DNA from: Anabaena sp. WA102
GTDB lineage: Bacteria > Cyanobacteriota > Cyanobacteriia > Cyanobacteriales > Nostocaceae
Direction: 5' to 3'
Length of the DNA stretch: 64,000 bases
NCBI RefSeq assembly: GCF_001277295.1
Contig: NZ_CP011457.1
Span: forward strand, 1 to 64,000
Positions 7,000 to 14,538 of this stretch are shown here, piece after piece (within the stretch, counting starts at the first letter, position 1; every line of letters begins with the position of its first letter). The notes under the pieces were generated by a model. The model did no database searches and had not been told where the DNA came from. It worked only from the letters and a program-made list of their open reading frames with translations. Made by a program: the position numbers and the translations under genes.

Positions 7000-8652
7000 A
7001 TGACAACTCATGTACTAACTACCCCCTGGGATTACCGTCAGTCCTGGGAAAACGGTTCATGCTCTTACGACGGTCATATAATCCACTGGGAACACCGCAC
7101 CATTTCCGTCACGGACTACATCAAACAAAGATATCTCAGTCCCCTCTGGTATCTAAACCAACTTATTAAACATTGGGAATTGTTGGGAGCAATAGCATTA
7201 TTCCTAAGCGATGGTACAGCAGCTTCCACAACAGAACTAAGTCAAGCTCTCAAGACTGAAATATCAGTTATCAATCAAGCAGTGGAATTAGGCTTTTCAA
7301 TGGGGTGGTTTGATGTCGGTGACAAAATTAGTTTGATTTTCTTAGAGGAAAAATGCGACAACTTGATTTATGCTCCGGCGTTGGTGCAGGTTTTGGGATT
7401 GCTGGACTCCGCGCAAGTTGGCAACTCATGGGAGTCTGTGAAATTGACGACTACTGTGCAAACATTCTTGCCAAAAGATTCCCCGGTGTCCACAATTACG
7501 GAGATGTGCGGAATTTACCAGTTCAAGACATCAGAGGAATTGACGTTATTACAGCTTCAGCACCCTGTCAGCCCTTCTCCATCAACGGTAAACGACTGGG
7601 AGCAAGGGATGAACGAGACTGTTTCCCCGCAGTGCTGGAAACTATTGCCAGAATCCAGCCCAAATTCTTCTGTATCGAAAACGTTACCGGACTACTTACC
7701 TGCCCCAACTACCCAGGACAACCATCAGGGTCATATTTTAGAGGTGCGATCGCAACCATTAACAGCTACGGGTACGATGCGGAATGGATTTGTGTATGTT
7801 CAGGACACTTTGCCGCCCCCTTCCTTAGAGAACGATTACTTTTGGTTGGAGTCTCCCGGTGCATTAAGCTCAACTGGACAATCACGACCCCCTGGCCAAA
7901 CCAAGTTAGAAGCACAGTTGAAAAAGCTGGGGTTATTGCCCAAAGGCGAAGTGCTAAACCCGGTTATCCTCAGCGAATGGTACGATATCCCGCCGAGTTG
8001 GCTAGACCCCTGGGAGTCCCGTCCGGCAACGGCACTATTAGAAAGCAAAGACAGGCAGCAGGAAATCTTCTTGATCCCAGAGTTGCCGCCATCGGAGTTA
8101 ATAGAGTTCAATACCTTGCAACTATCGCCGGGGTCAATAACTACTGAGAAATTCTTAGAGGAAAACGTAGATACGGAGGAATTAGGTAAGGAAACTCTAA
8201 CTACTGAGAAATTCTTAGAGAAAAACTTAGATACGGAGGAATTAAGTAAGGAAACCCTGACTACTGAGAAATTCTTAGAGAAAAACTTAGATACGGAGGA
8301 ATTAGGTAAGGAAACTCTAACTACTGAGAAATTCTTAGAGAAAAACTTAAATACTGAAATAACCCATGCCTGTGGTTGTTTGTACCAGTATCTTGAAAAT
8401 AAGAAATTAAAGAATGGTTCAATAGTTAGTTACCCTCGTGTAGAAGGTGAACGCGATAAGCACAATTATCTACATTGGCGTTGGGGATACAATTGGAAGG
8501 AGAAAATTGATGGTCAATGGAAAAACCGCTCTTTGGGAGTTGCCACAAAAATAGTTACCGCAGTTGCAAATATGATCCACAACGGTAACAATGTACAAAA
8601 TATCAGGGAGTTTATAACACTCAGTAAAAACTCTAAGAAAACTCATAAATAA
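7000..8652 (+). CDS. Long open frame overlapping the methyltransferase gene
   Basis: Frame open from GTG 6991 or ATG 7000 to TAA 8652. Its first 118 residues look like a real protein (WDYRQSWENGSCSYDGHIIH, VTDYIKQRYLSPLWYLNQLI, ELSQALKTEISVINQAV). From 7353 to 8147 it runs one frame away from the C5 methyltransferase without a stop for 265 codons. It then encodes four 20-residue repeats (TTEKFLEKNLDTEELGKETL type) and a C-terminal domain, SYPRVEGERDKHNYLHWRWG to SLGVATKIVTAV, of a kind I associate with cyanobacterial methyltransferase or recombinase tails. It could be a dual-coding gene, or two gene pieces joined by chance. Which parts are translated is uncertain. Confidence 0.45.
   Translation: MTTHVLTTPWDYRQSWENGSCSYDGHIIHWEHRTISVTDYIKQRYLSPLWYLNQLIKHWELLGAIALFLSDGTAASTTELSQALKTEISVINQAVELGFSMGWFDVGDKISLIFLEEKCDNLIYAPALVQVLGLLDSAQVGNSWESVKLTTTVQTFLPKDSPVSTITEMCGIYQFKTSEELTLLQLQHPVSPSPSTVNDWEQGMNETVSPQCWKLLPESSPNSSVSKTLPDYLPAPTTQDNHQGHILEVRSQPLTATGTMRNGFVYVQDTLPPPSLENDYFWLESPGALSSTGQSRPPGQTKLEAQLKKLGLLPKGEVLNPVILSEWYDIPPSWLDPWESRPATALLESKDRQQEIFLIPELPPSELIEFNTLQLSPGSITTEKFLEENVDTEELGKETLTTEKFLEKNLDTEELSKETLTTEKFLEKNLDTEELGKETLTTEKFLEKNLNTEITHACGCLYQYLENKKLKNGSIVSYPRVEGERDKHNYLHWRWGYNWKEKIDGQWKNRSLGVATKIVTAVANMIHNGNNVQNIREFITLSKNSKKTHK
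7353..8147 (+). CDS. C5 cytosine DNA methyltransferase
   Basis: 264 aa, complete motif order. Motif I LDLCSGVGAGFGIAGLR (residues 4-20), motif IV SAPCQPFSINGKR with the catalytic Cys, motif VI FFCIENVTGLL, motif VIII region FLRERLLLVGV, and motif X AAGNLLDPRVAAIGVNRVQ. The enzyme transfers methyl from SAM to C5 of cytosine; target unknown. The target-recognition segment between VIII and X is short (about 60 residues). GAGG sits five bases before the ATG. The gene lies wholly inside another open frame, and its stop (TGA 8145-8147) falls in the first of the 60-bp repeats, so the recognisable tail domain downstream is in the other frame. No partner restriction gene is visible. Confidence 0.85.
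   Translation: MRQLDLCSGVGAGFGIAGLRASWQLMGVCEIDDYCANILAKRFPGVHNYGDVRNLPVQDIRGIDVITASAPCQPFSINGKRLGARDERDCFPAVLETIARIQPKFFCIENVTGLLTCPNYPGQPSGSYFRGAIATINSYGYDAEWICVCSGHFAAPFLRERLLLVGVSRCIKLNWTITTPWPNQVRSTVEKAGVIAQRRSAKPGYPQRMVRYPAELARPLGVPSGNGTIRKQRQAAGNLLDPRVAAIGVNRVQYLATIAGVNNY
8140..8356 (+). repeat. 60-bp tandem repeats with a displaced copy at 8806-8843
   Basis: Units start at 8140, 8200, 8260 and 8320 (last partial). Each begins ACTACTGAGAAATTCTTAGA and keeps the frame of the long ORF (20 codons). A 38-bp piece identical to 8320-8357 recurs at 8806-8843 downstream of the stop, followed by weaker similarity to 8358-8380. The array probably grew by slippage or unequal recombination. Confidence 0.85.
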
Positions 8653-8871
8653 TAAATTTTCTCTAAGAATTTTCTTGGGTAATTCTACAACAAGAACCTA
8701 GTAAATTTAGTAACTAGGATTTCTTAATTTTCTGATGCGTATTAAATAATATAAAATGATTAAAGCAAATAATTTTTAGATGTGGGATTAATTATCCTCA
8801 ACTAAACTACTGAGAAATTCTTAGAGAAAAACTTAAATACTGAGAAAATCCCTGTCTATTGTTGTTGCCCA

Positions 8872-8906
8872 TAAAAAAAACTTCCAAGCAAATACCTGGA
8901 AGTTCT
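8872..8906 (-). terminator. Rho-independent terminator
   Basis: On the minus strand AACTTCCAGG-TATTTG-CTTGGAAGTT is followed by a run of eight T. It lies just after the stop of the leftward gene at 8912-9364. Confidence 0.8.
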
Positions 8907-8911
8907 GAATC

Positions 8912-9364
8912 TTAAACATTTACTGTTTGCTTTACTGGCATCTGTCGTTCTGACATTGGTTGAAGTGCTGCATTAATAGGTACATACTTACAATAACAAA
9001 TCACAATCATATCAAATCCCATACCGGAAATATCAGGAGTATAGGTTTCAACACTGGTTACTTCCCAATCACTTAAACGATGATGGGTTTTGGCTTCTGG
9101 ATATTCGGCATCAACAAACGAATATTTAGCTAGAGAAGCCCAAGCCGCTTCTAAATGGGTTTTGGCTTCTGGATATTCGGCATCAACAAACTGCTCAACT
9201 TTAATAAATTCTGGGGGACGATAACCAACTTCGGGTAGTGGTGTATCTGAACAATCATAGTGTTCACCTAGAGTTTTGGTTAAAGAACCCGTGTGAGCAT
9301 ATTTTCTGTCTTGCCAACCTGGTTGACGTTTATCAGCGCGAAACACAATCCATCTACGCATCAT
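8912..9364 (-). CDS. Hypothetical protein with a 24-residue internal duplication
   Basis: Start taken at ATG 9364, with GAGGAA about 8 nt upstream. The protein is homologous to the one at 46386-46763: both share EHYD, a P-x-P-x-x-GYR motif, FVDAEYPEAKTH / FIDPQFPGASTH, SDWEVTSVETY / GDWEVTRVEEY and VICYCKY / VICYCHY. Here FVDAEYPEAKTH occurs twice through a 72-bp tandem duplication (period between 9084 and 9156), absent in the other copy. A strong terminator follows. Family and function unknown. Confidence 0.65.
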   Translation of the reverse strand: MMRRWIVFRADKRQPGWQDRKYAHTGSLTKTLGEHYDCSDTPLPEVGYRPPEFIKVEQFVDAEYPEAKTHLEAAWASLAKYSFVDAEYPEAKTHHRLSDWEVTSVETYTPDISGMGFDMIVICYCKYVPINAALQPMSERQMPVKQTVNV

Positions 9365-9433
9365 CACAACATTCCTCATCGGCTGCGGCATGACGTGATT
9401 TATTTTGCTCCTGGGGTTTTGGCATATTCTCTT

Positions 9434-9709
9434 TTATTCAACTTTCTTGTTAGGATTATTTTTGATTGTTTCAGCGATCGCCTCCCATATATCTTTGATT
9501 TCATCTTTACTATTGAGATTAAATTGATAGACAGTGTTGGCGTGGACTTGAGAATTTCCCATTGTTACAGAGCAACCATTATCGTCTTTGATAGGAAATA
9601 ATTTCTTTACCAACTTAGCTTTTTCATCTATCGTCAAATGTTCAGTAGCAATTTCCAAAAATTCTAACTTTTCTTCAGCGCTTAACTTATCGTAATGATT
9701 TCTGTCCAT
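9434..9709 (-). CDS. Hypothetical protein, 91 aa, paralogue of the 3540-3893 gene
   Basis: Acidic N-terminal helices (AEEKLEFLEIATEHLTIDEK) are followed by VTMGNSQVHANTVYQFNL and a C-terminal helix DIWEAIAETIKN. This second half matches the 117-aa protein at 3540-3893. It stands alone on the minus strand. No enzyme motif is visible. Confidence 0.55.
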   Translation of the reverse strand: MDRNHYDKLSAEEKLEFLEIATEHLTIDEKAKLVKKLFPIKDDNGCSVTMGNSQVHANTVYQFNLNSKDEIKDIWEAIAETIKNNPNKKVE

Positions 9710-9886
9710 TGGAATTCCCTGGTAATAACTGCTATAATTATCCTATATTTTATTTAAAATATCAATAAATTTAAAAGTAGTTATGTAAAGGAGTGGATTT
9801 AATTGATAGAAATTATTTATGGTCGTACTACACCATAACAAATAGAGCAAATTTTACAGGAATTAAAGTTTTATAGAAGTTTTGGG

Positions 9887-10180
9887 ATGACTAACTTAAT
9901 TACTTTACAAACAATATTTATTAAAGATGATGTTTCTATCAGGTTAAATAAGTTAGACAATCACTTAAAACAAATTCAGTGTTTATTACTGGATTCTAAT
10001 AATAATGATGTTGTCAAAAGTTTAATTAGAGAAACTATGTATTTTATTGAATGGATAGCCCCTGATATAGAATTTAACTATGCTTTTGAGTTAGCTAATT
10101 TAGCACGATTCCTAACACGCTGGTTGTTTAGTTTAGAAGTTTGGAATAACATAGAAGCACGAAATAAAATTATTGATTAA
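9887..10180 (+). CDS. Hypothetical protein, 97 aa
   Basis: Plus-strand frame from ATG 9887; product helical, with RLNKLDNHLKQIQCLLLD and an aromatic-rich second half (FIEWIAPDIEFNYAFELANL). Its end overlaps by a few bases the relic of IscB on the other strand. No family recognised; low GC like its surroundings. Confidence 0.45.
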   Translation: MTNLITLQTIFIKDDVSIRLNKLDNHLKQIQCLLLDSNNNDVVKSLIRETMYFIEWIAPDIEFNYAFELANLARFLTRWLFSLEVWNNIEARNKIID

Positions 10181-10689
10181 CTTGGTACTTGGAATGACCG
10201 GGTTTTGCAAATGTCACAATTACTTGTTGTATAACATTATGACTCAACCATATTTTTTTAGGCTCGGTGCAAGGAAAACCAAATTTATTGATCCTACAAA
10301 ATCTTCTGCAACTATGCCCCGTGCTTTTTACTGTTAAAATTTTTGTTGTAAGTATTTTGAGAGTTTCAACTTTCCCTACACAAGCAGCATCAATCCAATG
10401 AGTTTTAGGCAATCCTAAACGAGTTCTATTAAACTTAGTTAAACCTCCTGAACCTGTTGTTATAGGTAATCCAGTTTCTTTTAACTTATTAAATTAAAGC
10501 CCATCTCGTTGAATTTACAGCAGACGCATCTTTTAGTGGACGCTTGGCTTGGGATAAAATTTGCTTCAACAACTCAGGCTTTTTTACTAAAAACTTCTCA
10601 ATATCTTGAGTACCTTTTTTGATATTGCATTTCTCACAAGCTAGACACAAATTAGAAATTCTATTAGTTCCTCCTGCAATTTGGGACAT
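10170..10689 (-). pseudogene. IscB-type HNH nuclease remnant (C-terminal part)
   Basis: Two fragments of one reading direction: 10689-10489 holds the end of an HNH domain (GGTNRISNLCLACEKCNIKK, RPLKDASAVNSTRWAL) and 10412-10170 holds LGLPKTHWIDAACVGKVETL and INKFGFPCTEP. These phrases are characteristic of IscB, the transposon-encoded RuvC/HNH nuclease of IS200/IS605-related elements. The N-terminal RuvC part and the first HNH histidine are missing, and the frame is broken near 10490. It is a dead relic; any partner omega RNA was not identified. Confidence 0.75.
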
Positions 10690-10933
10690 GATGTAAAGTT
10701 TTGTAAATTTAATTTTAAAAACTCTTGATTTACCGTTGTTTCAGCCTCCATCTGAACTTGACACTTCAAATAAAAACATTCCCTAAAAGGGTCATTTATG
10801 GGCAAGTTTGGGAGACTAAATAGCCTGAAGAGTTGATTTTAGTGTCCAAAAAAGGAATATCCTTTCACCATTTTTGGGCAAGTTAGTAAATCACTAAATC
10901 AGTTTTTGCAATATTTCTTTACATCATGTCCCA
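10682..10933. repeat. 17-bp inverted repeat between two mobile relics
   Basis: TGGGACATGATGTAAAG at 10682-10698 recurs as its exact complement at 10917-10933. The IscB relic begins at the left arm and the group II intron relic at the right arm. The 218 bp between hold no gene but repeat GGGCAAGTT (10801, 10875). Confidence 0.7.
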
Positions 10934-11219
10934 TTGAGAGGGTATCCCGACTGTACCCCAAGAATACTGGGAAAAACACCACCAGAAATATGGAAAGAGC
11001 TACTGGGAGAAAAACTCTTGGAAGTATAAAATCGCTCAAAACCAAAGTTGGAAATGTCCTATCTGTGGTGAACCTTTATTCAATGGAGAGGAATTAAACA
11101 CCCATCACATAGTTCCCGTTGCTCAAGGTGGACAAGACGGCATTGAAAACCTACAGCACTTGCATCATGCTTGTCACAAACAGGAACATTCTAAAACCAA
11201 GTCAACTTGCTTGAAGTAA
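10934..11219 (+). pseudogene. Group II intron-encoded protein, HNH endonuclease end only
   Basis: The frame EGIPTVPQEYWEKHH to WKCPICGEPLFNGEELNTHH, IVPVAQGGQDGIENLQHLHH, ACHKQEHSK, ending TAA 11217-11219, is the C-terminal HNH domain of bacterial group II intron reverse transcriptases. Zinc-ligand cysteines (CPIC, C/H later) and the HH catalytic pair are present. Reverse transcriptase and maturase domains are absent, cut off at the inverted repeat at 10917-10933, so only the intron 3' end remains. Confidence 0.8.
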
Positions 11220-11221
11220 GG

Positions 11222-11300
11222 CTTGAGCCGTGTAAGTGCGAAAGTCTTATGCACGGTTTTTAGGGGAGGGAAGAGCGGTGACGCTCGAACCTTACCCGAC
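11222..11300 (+). ncRNA. Group II intron domains V and VI (relic)
   Basis: GAGCCGTG...TAAG, a GAAA loop, CTTA...CACGGTTTT (11225-11260) forms the short hairpin of domain V with the AGC triad at its base. GAGCGGTGACGCTC and the following AACCTTACCC form domain VI. Together they mark the 3' end of the intron whose protein tail ends at 11219. The 5' part of the intron is not in the window. Confidence 0.75.
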
Positions 11301-11624
11301 TACTCCCCCTCGACCTAACTTTACCCCTATTTGGCACGCTTATAGCCATTGCTAAGATTAGGGAACTCCTATCCTGGAAAGGCTTTGTTGATTTTGGTAT
11401 AGCCTAATTTATGGCATTTGACCCAGTAGTGCAGCGTATTGACCAAAAAACGTAAATACCAAGTACCTACCAGATTGGGAAGTCTGCCAAATTATAGCCT
11501 AGAAAAATCTCGAAATCGGGGCCAATAAGTCAATTTTAGTTTCATCTCCTTGATAACTAACTTACTGTTAGTTATTATTAAATTAATAATTAACAGTAAG
11601 TTAGCAATAGAGATAAAGATAGCT
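11301..11624. other. Gene-free stretch before the hydrolase gene
   Basis: No convincing coding frame. The first half (11301-11520) may be remnant insertion-element DNA but nothing is recognisable. The end carries the 14-bp inverted repeat at 11557-11604. Confidence 0.4.
11557..11604. promoter_or_regulatory. Perfect 14-bp inverted repeat, likely TetR operator
   Basis: CTAACTTACTGTTA (11557-11570) and its exact complement TAACAGTAAGTTAG (11591-11604) flank 20 AT-rich bases, ending 20 bp before the ATG at 11625. A TetR gene lies downstream of the hydrolase in the same operon, so this is its natural operator candidate. Confidence 0.6.
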
Positions 11625-12623
11625 ATGTCTGTACAGCCTGTAATCTTTGATACTCCATTTACATATCAAACATCTCCTTACTGGTATTGCTATTACCCCT
11701 TTGATATCGTGGCACGCGCCGAGCGTATCAGGTGCAGCCACTTTATCCAATCCACAGGAGTAAATCTCCACATAGATGTGTACGAACGTTCGGAACCAAA
11801 TGCCCCAGTATTCATTTTTAACCACGGTGGTGGTGGCTATTCTGGTTTGTTTGTGAGCCTAGCCCTAGCTTTCTACGACTTAGGTTACACCGTGTTGCTT
11901 CCTGACCAAAAGGGACAAGGGCGTACTAGCATCGAAAAAGTCAAAGGTGACTTTACTTTAGACGAGGCAGCCCAAAATATTGCAGATGTAGCGCAATGGG
12001 CAAGGCATCGTTATGCTGGTCCTATTTTTATGGGCGGTGGCAGTCTAGGAAGTGGTATTACCTATCATGCCATTACCAAAGGAGCCCCTGTAGAAGCTAT
12101 AGCAACTCTGCAACTTTACGATTTTGGTGACCCCAAAACAGCTTTATACCTTTCAAGATTTAATGTATTAGCAGGTATTCCAGGTGTACCTTGGATCATT
12201 CAGTTTTTCATTGGGTTGTTGGAGAAACTATTTCCAAAACTGCGAATTCCTTACCGTCCAATTGCTCGCTGGCATAATATGCTTGATGAGCGAGATCTTA
12301 GTACTGGCTTCTTCAAAAAGTGGTCTAATGACCCGTATACTTTAAAAAGTCTCACTGTCCATGCTTTGGCTAGCCTCTTCAACTCTCCTGCAAAACAGTC
12401 AATGGAATACAATCAGATTCCTTTTTTGGTTATCAATACTATGCGGGATAAAATGATTTCGCCCGAAGTCACAATTCAAAGTTATGAGCGTTTGGCCGGA
12501 CCCAAAAAGTATGTGGAACTAGACTGGGGACATTTTTCACTTTGTCCAGAATTTTTGCAAGATTTTGTGACTCTTGCGGATAGCTGGTTCCGCCAGTACA
12601 TGCCAGCCAATTACCACACATAG
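11625..12623 (+). CDS. Alpha/beta hydrolase
   Basis: 332 aa from ATG 11625; a longer frame starts inside the operator and is less likely. The fold is clear: oxyanion-side HGGGGYSG near residue 70, GYTVLLPDQKGQGRTS strand-turn, and a nucleophile elbow GGGSLGSG (G-x-S-x-G) near 140. A late Asp (NTMRDKMISP) and His (LDWGHFSLCPE) complete the triad. It would hydrolyse an ester, amide or similar bond; substrate unknown. It shares an operon with the TetR gene starting 20 bp after its end, and lies next to the lipopeptide-type cluster, but on the other strand. Confidence 0.8.
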   Translation: MSVQPVIFDTPFTYQTSPYWYCYYPFDIVARAERIRCSHFIQSTGVNLHIDVYERSEPNAPVFIFNHGGGGYSGLFVSLALAFYDLGYTVLLPDQKGQGRTSIEKVKGDFTLDEAAQNIADVAQWARHRYAGPIFMGGGSLGSGITYHAITKGAPVEAIATLQLYDFGDPKTALYLSRFNVLAGIPGVPWIIQFFIGLLEKLFPKLRIPYRPIARWHNMLDERDLSTGFFKKWSNDPYTLKSLTVHALASLFNSPAKQSMEYNQIPFLVINTMRDKMISPEVTIQSYERLAGPKKYVELDWGHFSLCPEFLQDFVTLADSWFRQYMPANYHT

Positions 12624-12642
12624 CTTGAAGGAAGCCTTACTC

Positions 12643-13239
12643 ATGGGGCGTAAAACTAATAGCCGAGAACAAATTCTTGCCGCTGCCCGAACTGTCTTAG
12701 CTGAGAAGGGGTACGAAGCCACATCTATTTCTGAAATTGTTGCGCGAGCCGGAGTTACTCAAGCAGCTTTTTACTTGTATTTTCCGTCTAAGTCTTCCTT
12801 GATTACTACTCTTACAGAAGAAATGTTTGGGAAAGTACAAGCTTCTCTTACTCAAGTTACTCAAGGATTAACCGAACTAGACGCTATTTTAGAAGCGAGT
12901 GTAATAGCTATTTTTCCAATCATTGAGCAATACAGCGATATTATGCCTTTAATTCACAGTGGTGCTGCGTTGATTGAAACGGTAGATAGAAGAGAAAATT
13001 TATTTGCTCCTTTTAAAAATTGGATGTACAACTTGCTCAATCAAGCGATCGCTAATGGGCAAGTTTCTCCTGGTTTAAATTCTATGCTTGCTGCTAATTA
13101 CGTAGTGCATCTATTAGAGCGGGCAGGAGAGGATGCCTTCATTTATCAAAAGGATATTCCTTTAGAAATCCACATTTCTTCAGTTCTTTGCTTCATTCAA
13201 CAAGCATTAGGAACACCTAAGGGTAGAATTAATATTTAA
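12643..13239 (+). CDS. TetR-family transcriptional regulator
   Basis: 198 aa from ATG 12643. The N-terminus is a textbook TetR HTH: REQILAAARTVLAEKGYEAT, SISEIVARAGVTQAAFYLYF, PSKSSLITTLTEEMF. The remaining part is the helical ligand-binding domain. It probably represses its own operon with the hydrolase by binding the inverted repeat at 11557-11604, released by a small hydrophobic ligand. Start chosen because the HTH aligns there; an in-frame ATG at 12574 would overlap the hydrolase gene. Confidence 0.85.
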   Translation: MGRKTNSREQILAAARTVLAEKGYEATSISEIVARAGVTQAAFYLYFPSKSSLITTLTEEMFGKVQASLTQVTQGLTELDAILEASVIAIFPIIEQYSDIMPLIHSGAALIETVDRRENLFAPFKNWMYNLLNQAIANGQVSPGLNSMLAANYVVHLLERAGEDAFIYQKDIPLEIHISSVLCFIQQALGTPKGRINI

Positions 13240-13291
13240 AAGAACAGTTCACAAAGAAACTTCCCGCCATAATTTTGCTAAATAAGGAGGC

Positions 13292-13704
13292 TTAACGGGT
13301 GACAAGGTGGTTAAACAGCTTGTTTCATAGTTCTCAATTTAGTTGCTTTGGTATTAACGATTGTCTAATCCAATATTTTATCAACGGAAACCATAATAAT
13401 TTTATGCAGAGTTTACCTATTCCTAAAAATTTTTGTAGATTACGTTTTCTGCTTTCATATTTAATTGGTTGGGGAAGCAAGCTGGCCAATTTTGACAGTT
13501 TTACTTGGCGACGAGCTTGTATCAATAACAACAATATCTTTGGTGTCAAATACTGCTGTTCACTCAAATGCTTTCGGAAAATTGTTTGGTATGATAGTGG
13601 TAACATTTTTTTGTTTTGAGGGCTTCCTTGCGCCTATTTTTTTACCCCCGTATTTTCTCAAATTATTGCCACATCTCATCTTCAACCGCCTTGTCACCCG
13701 TTAA
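13292..13704. mobile_element. IS4-type element with internal deletion
   Basis: Terminal inverted repeats of 21 bp with one mismatch: TTAACGGGTGACAAGGTGGTT (13292-13312) and its complement at 13684-13704 (with C for T). The outer TTAA may be target sequence. The 413-bp element retains only the start of a transposase gene (13334-13606, minus). No longer direct target duplication is visible. Confidence 0.75.
13334..13606 (-). pseudogene. Truncated IS4-type transposase
   Basis: 90 residues matching the N-terminus of cyanobacterial IS4-family transposases: MLPLSYQTIFRKHLSEQQYL, LPQPIKYESRKRNLQKFL, LLWFPLIKYWI. The catalytic DDE part is missing, so the element can only move in trans. Confidence 0.7.
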
Positions 13705-13815
13705 GATGAGGAGGTGGATTACACAAGCTAAAGCGCATACTAAATTTTTTGCTTCTAAAAAAGGCAAAGCTATGCCATATTAAAATCGTATCGAAGACCT
13801 AAACATAGTTTTTGT

Positions 13816-14514
13816 TTATATTAATGCTACTAACTCTTCAGATAAGTGACCATCTTCCATTTTAATAATGCGGTCAGCAATATCAAGAATACGATTATCA
13901 TGCGTAACAATAAGAATAGAGCAACCTTGGTGTTTGGCTAGTTTTTGCATGAGTTCGACAACAGCACGACCGCTATATTTATCTAAAGATGCTGTAGGCT
14001 CATCAGCTAAAACTAACTTAGGTTGTGAAGCTAAGGCACGTGCAATAGCAACTCTTTGTTTTTGTCCTCCTGAAAGATTTTCAGGATAAGAATCAATTCG
14101 CTCACCTAAACCAACATCTGTTAGCATTTTCACAGAACGTTCACGAATTTCCTTACGGCTTAGGTTATCGTGTAGTTCTAGTGACATTTCCACATTTTGT
14201 TTTGCTGTAAGAAATCTCAGCAAGTTATGAGATTGAAAAATATAGCCAATATAGCGACGTGTTTGCATCAATTTTTGTTCGCTAGATCCCAAAAGCTCTT
14301 GACCAAGAACTTTCAAACTTCCAGTTTGGACAGATCTTAGACCACCAATTAATGTCAATAATGTTGTTTTTCCAGAGCCAGATGGGCCTTCCATAATAGT
14401 TATTTCACCAGGATAAACTTTAAAATTAATATTAAATAAAATCTGTTTATTCAGATCACCTTGTCCAAAAAAATGCTCTAAGTTTTCTATCTCAATAATT
14501 GGCTTGTTATTCAT
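13816..14514 (-). CDS. devA: DevA-like ABC transporter ATPase
   Basis: 232 aa. Walker A GPSGSGKTTLL (about 40-50), Q-loop FQSHNLL, signature LSGGQKQRVAIARAL, Walker B LVLADEPTASLD and the switch His in THDNRIL. In cyanobacteria DevA pairs with DevC and DevB to export glycolipids or other amphiphiles through the envelope. Here devA is the last gene of a run devB-devC-devA directly downstream of the synthase genes, 24 bp after devC, so it probably exports their product. The symbol is by family, not proven orthology with heterocyst devA. Confidence 0.85.
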   Translation of the reverse strand: MNNKPIIEIENLEHFFGQGDLNKQILFNINFKVYPGEITIMEGPSGSGKTTLLTLIGGLRSVQTGSLKVLGQELLGSSEQKLMQTRRYIGYIFQSHNLLRFLTAKQNVEMSLELHDNLSRKEIRERSVKMLTDVGLGERIDSYPENLSGGQKQRVAIARALASQPKLVLADEPTASLDKYSGRAVVELMQKLAKHQGCSILIVTHDNRILDIADRIIKMEDGHLSEELVALI

Positions 14515-14538
14515 AATGATTTTGCTAAATTTTAAAAA

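Noticed and set aside
7836..8111. Minus-strand frame opposite the methyltransferase
   Set aside because: It is a shadow of the GC-richer coding region; the product has no family resemblance and no ribosome site.
10906..11097. Plus-strand 63-aa frame
   Set aside because: It is out of frame with the group II intron HNH domain, which is the real coding sense here.
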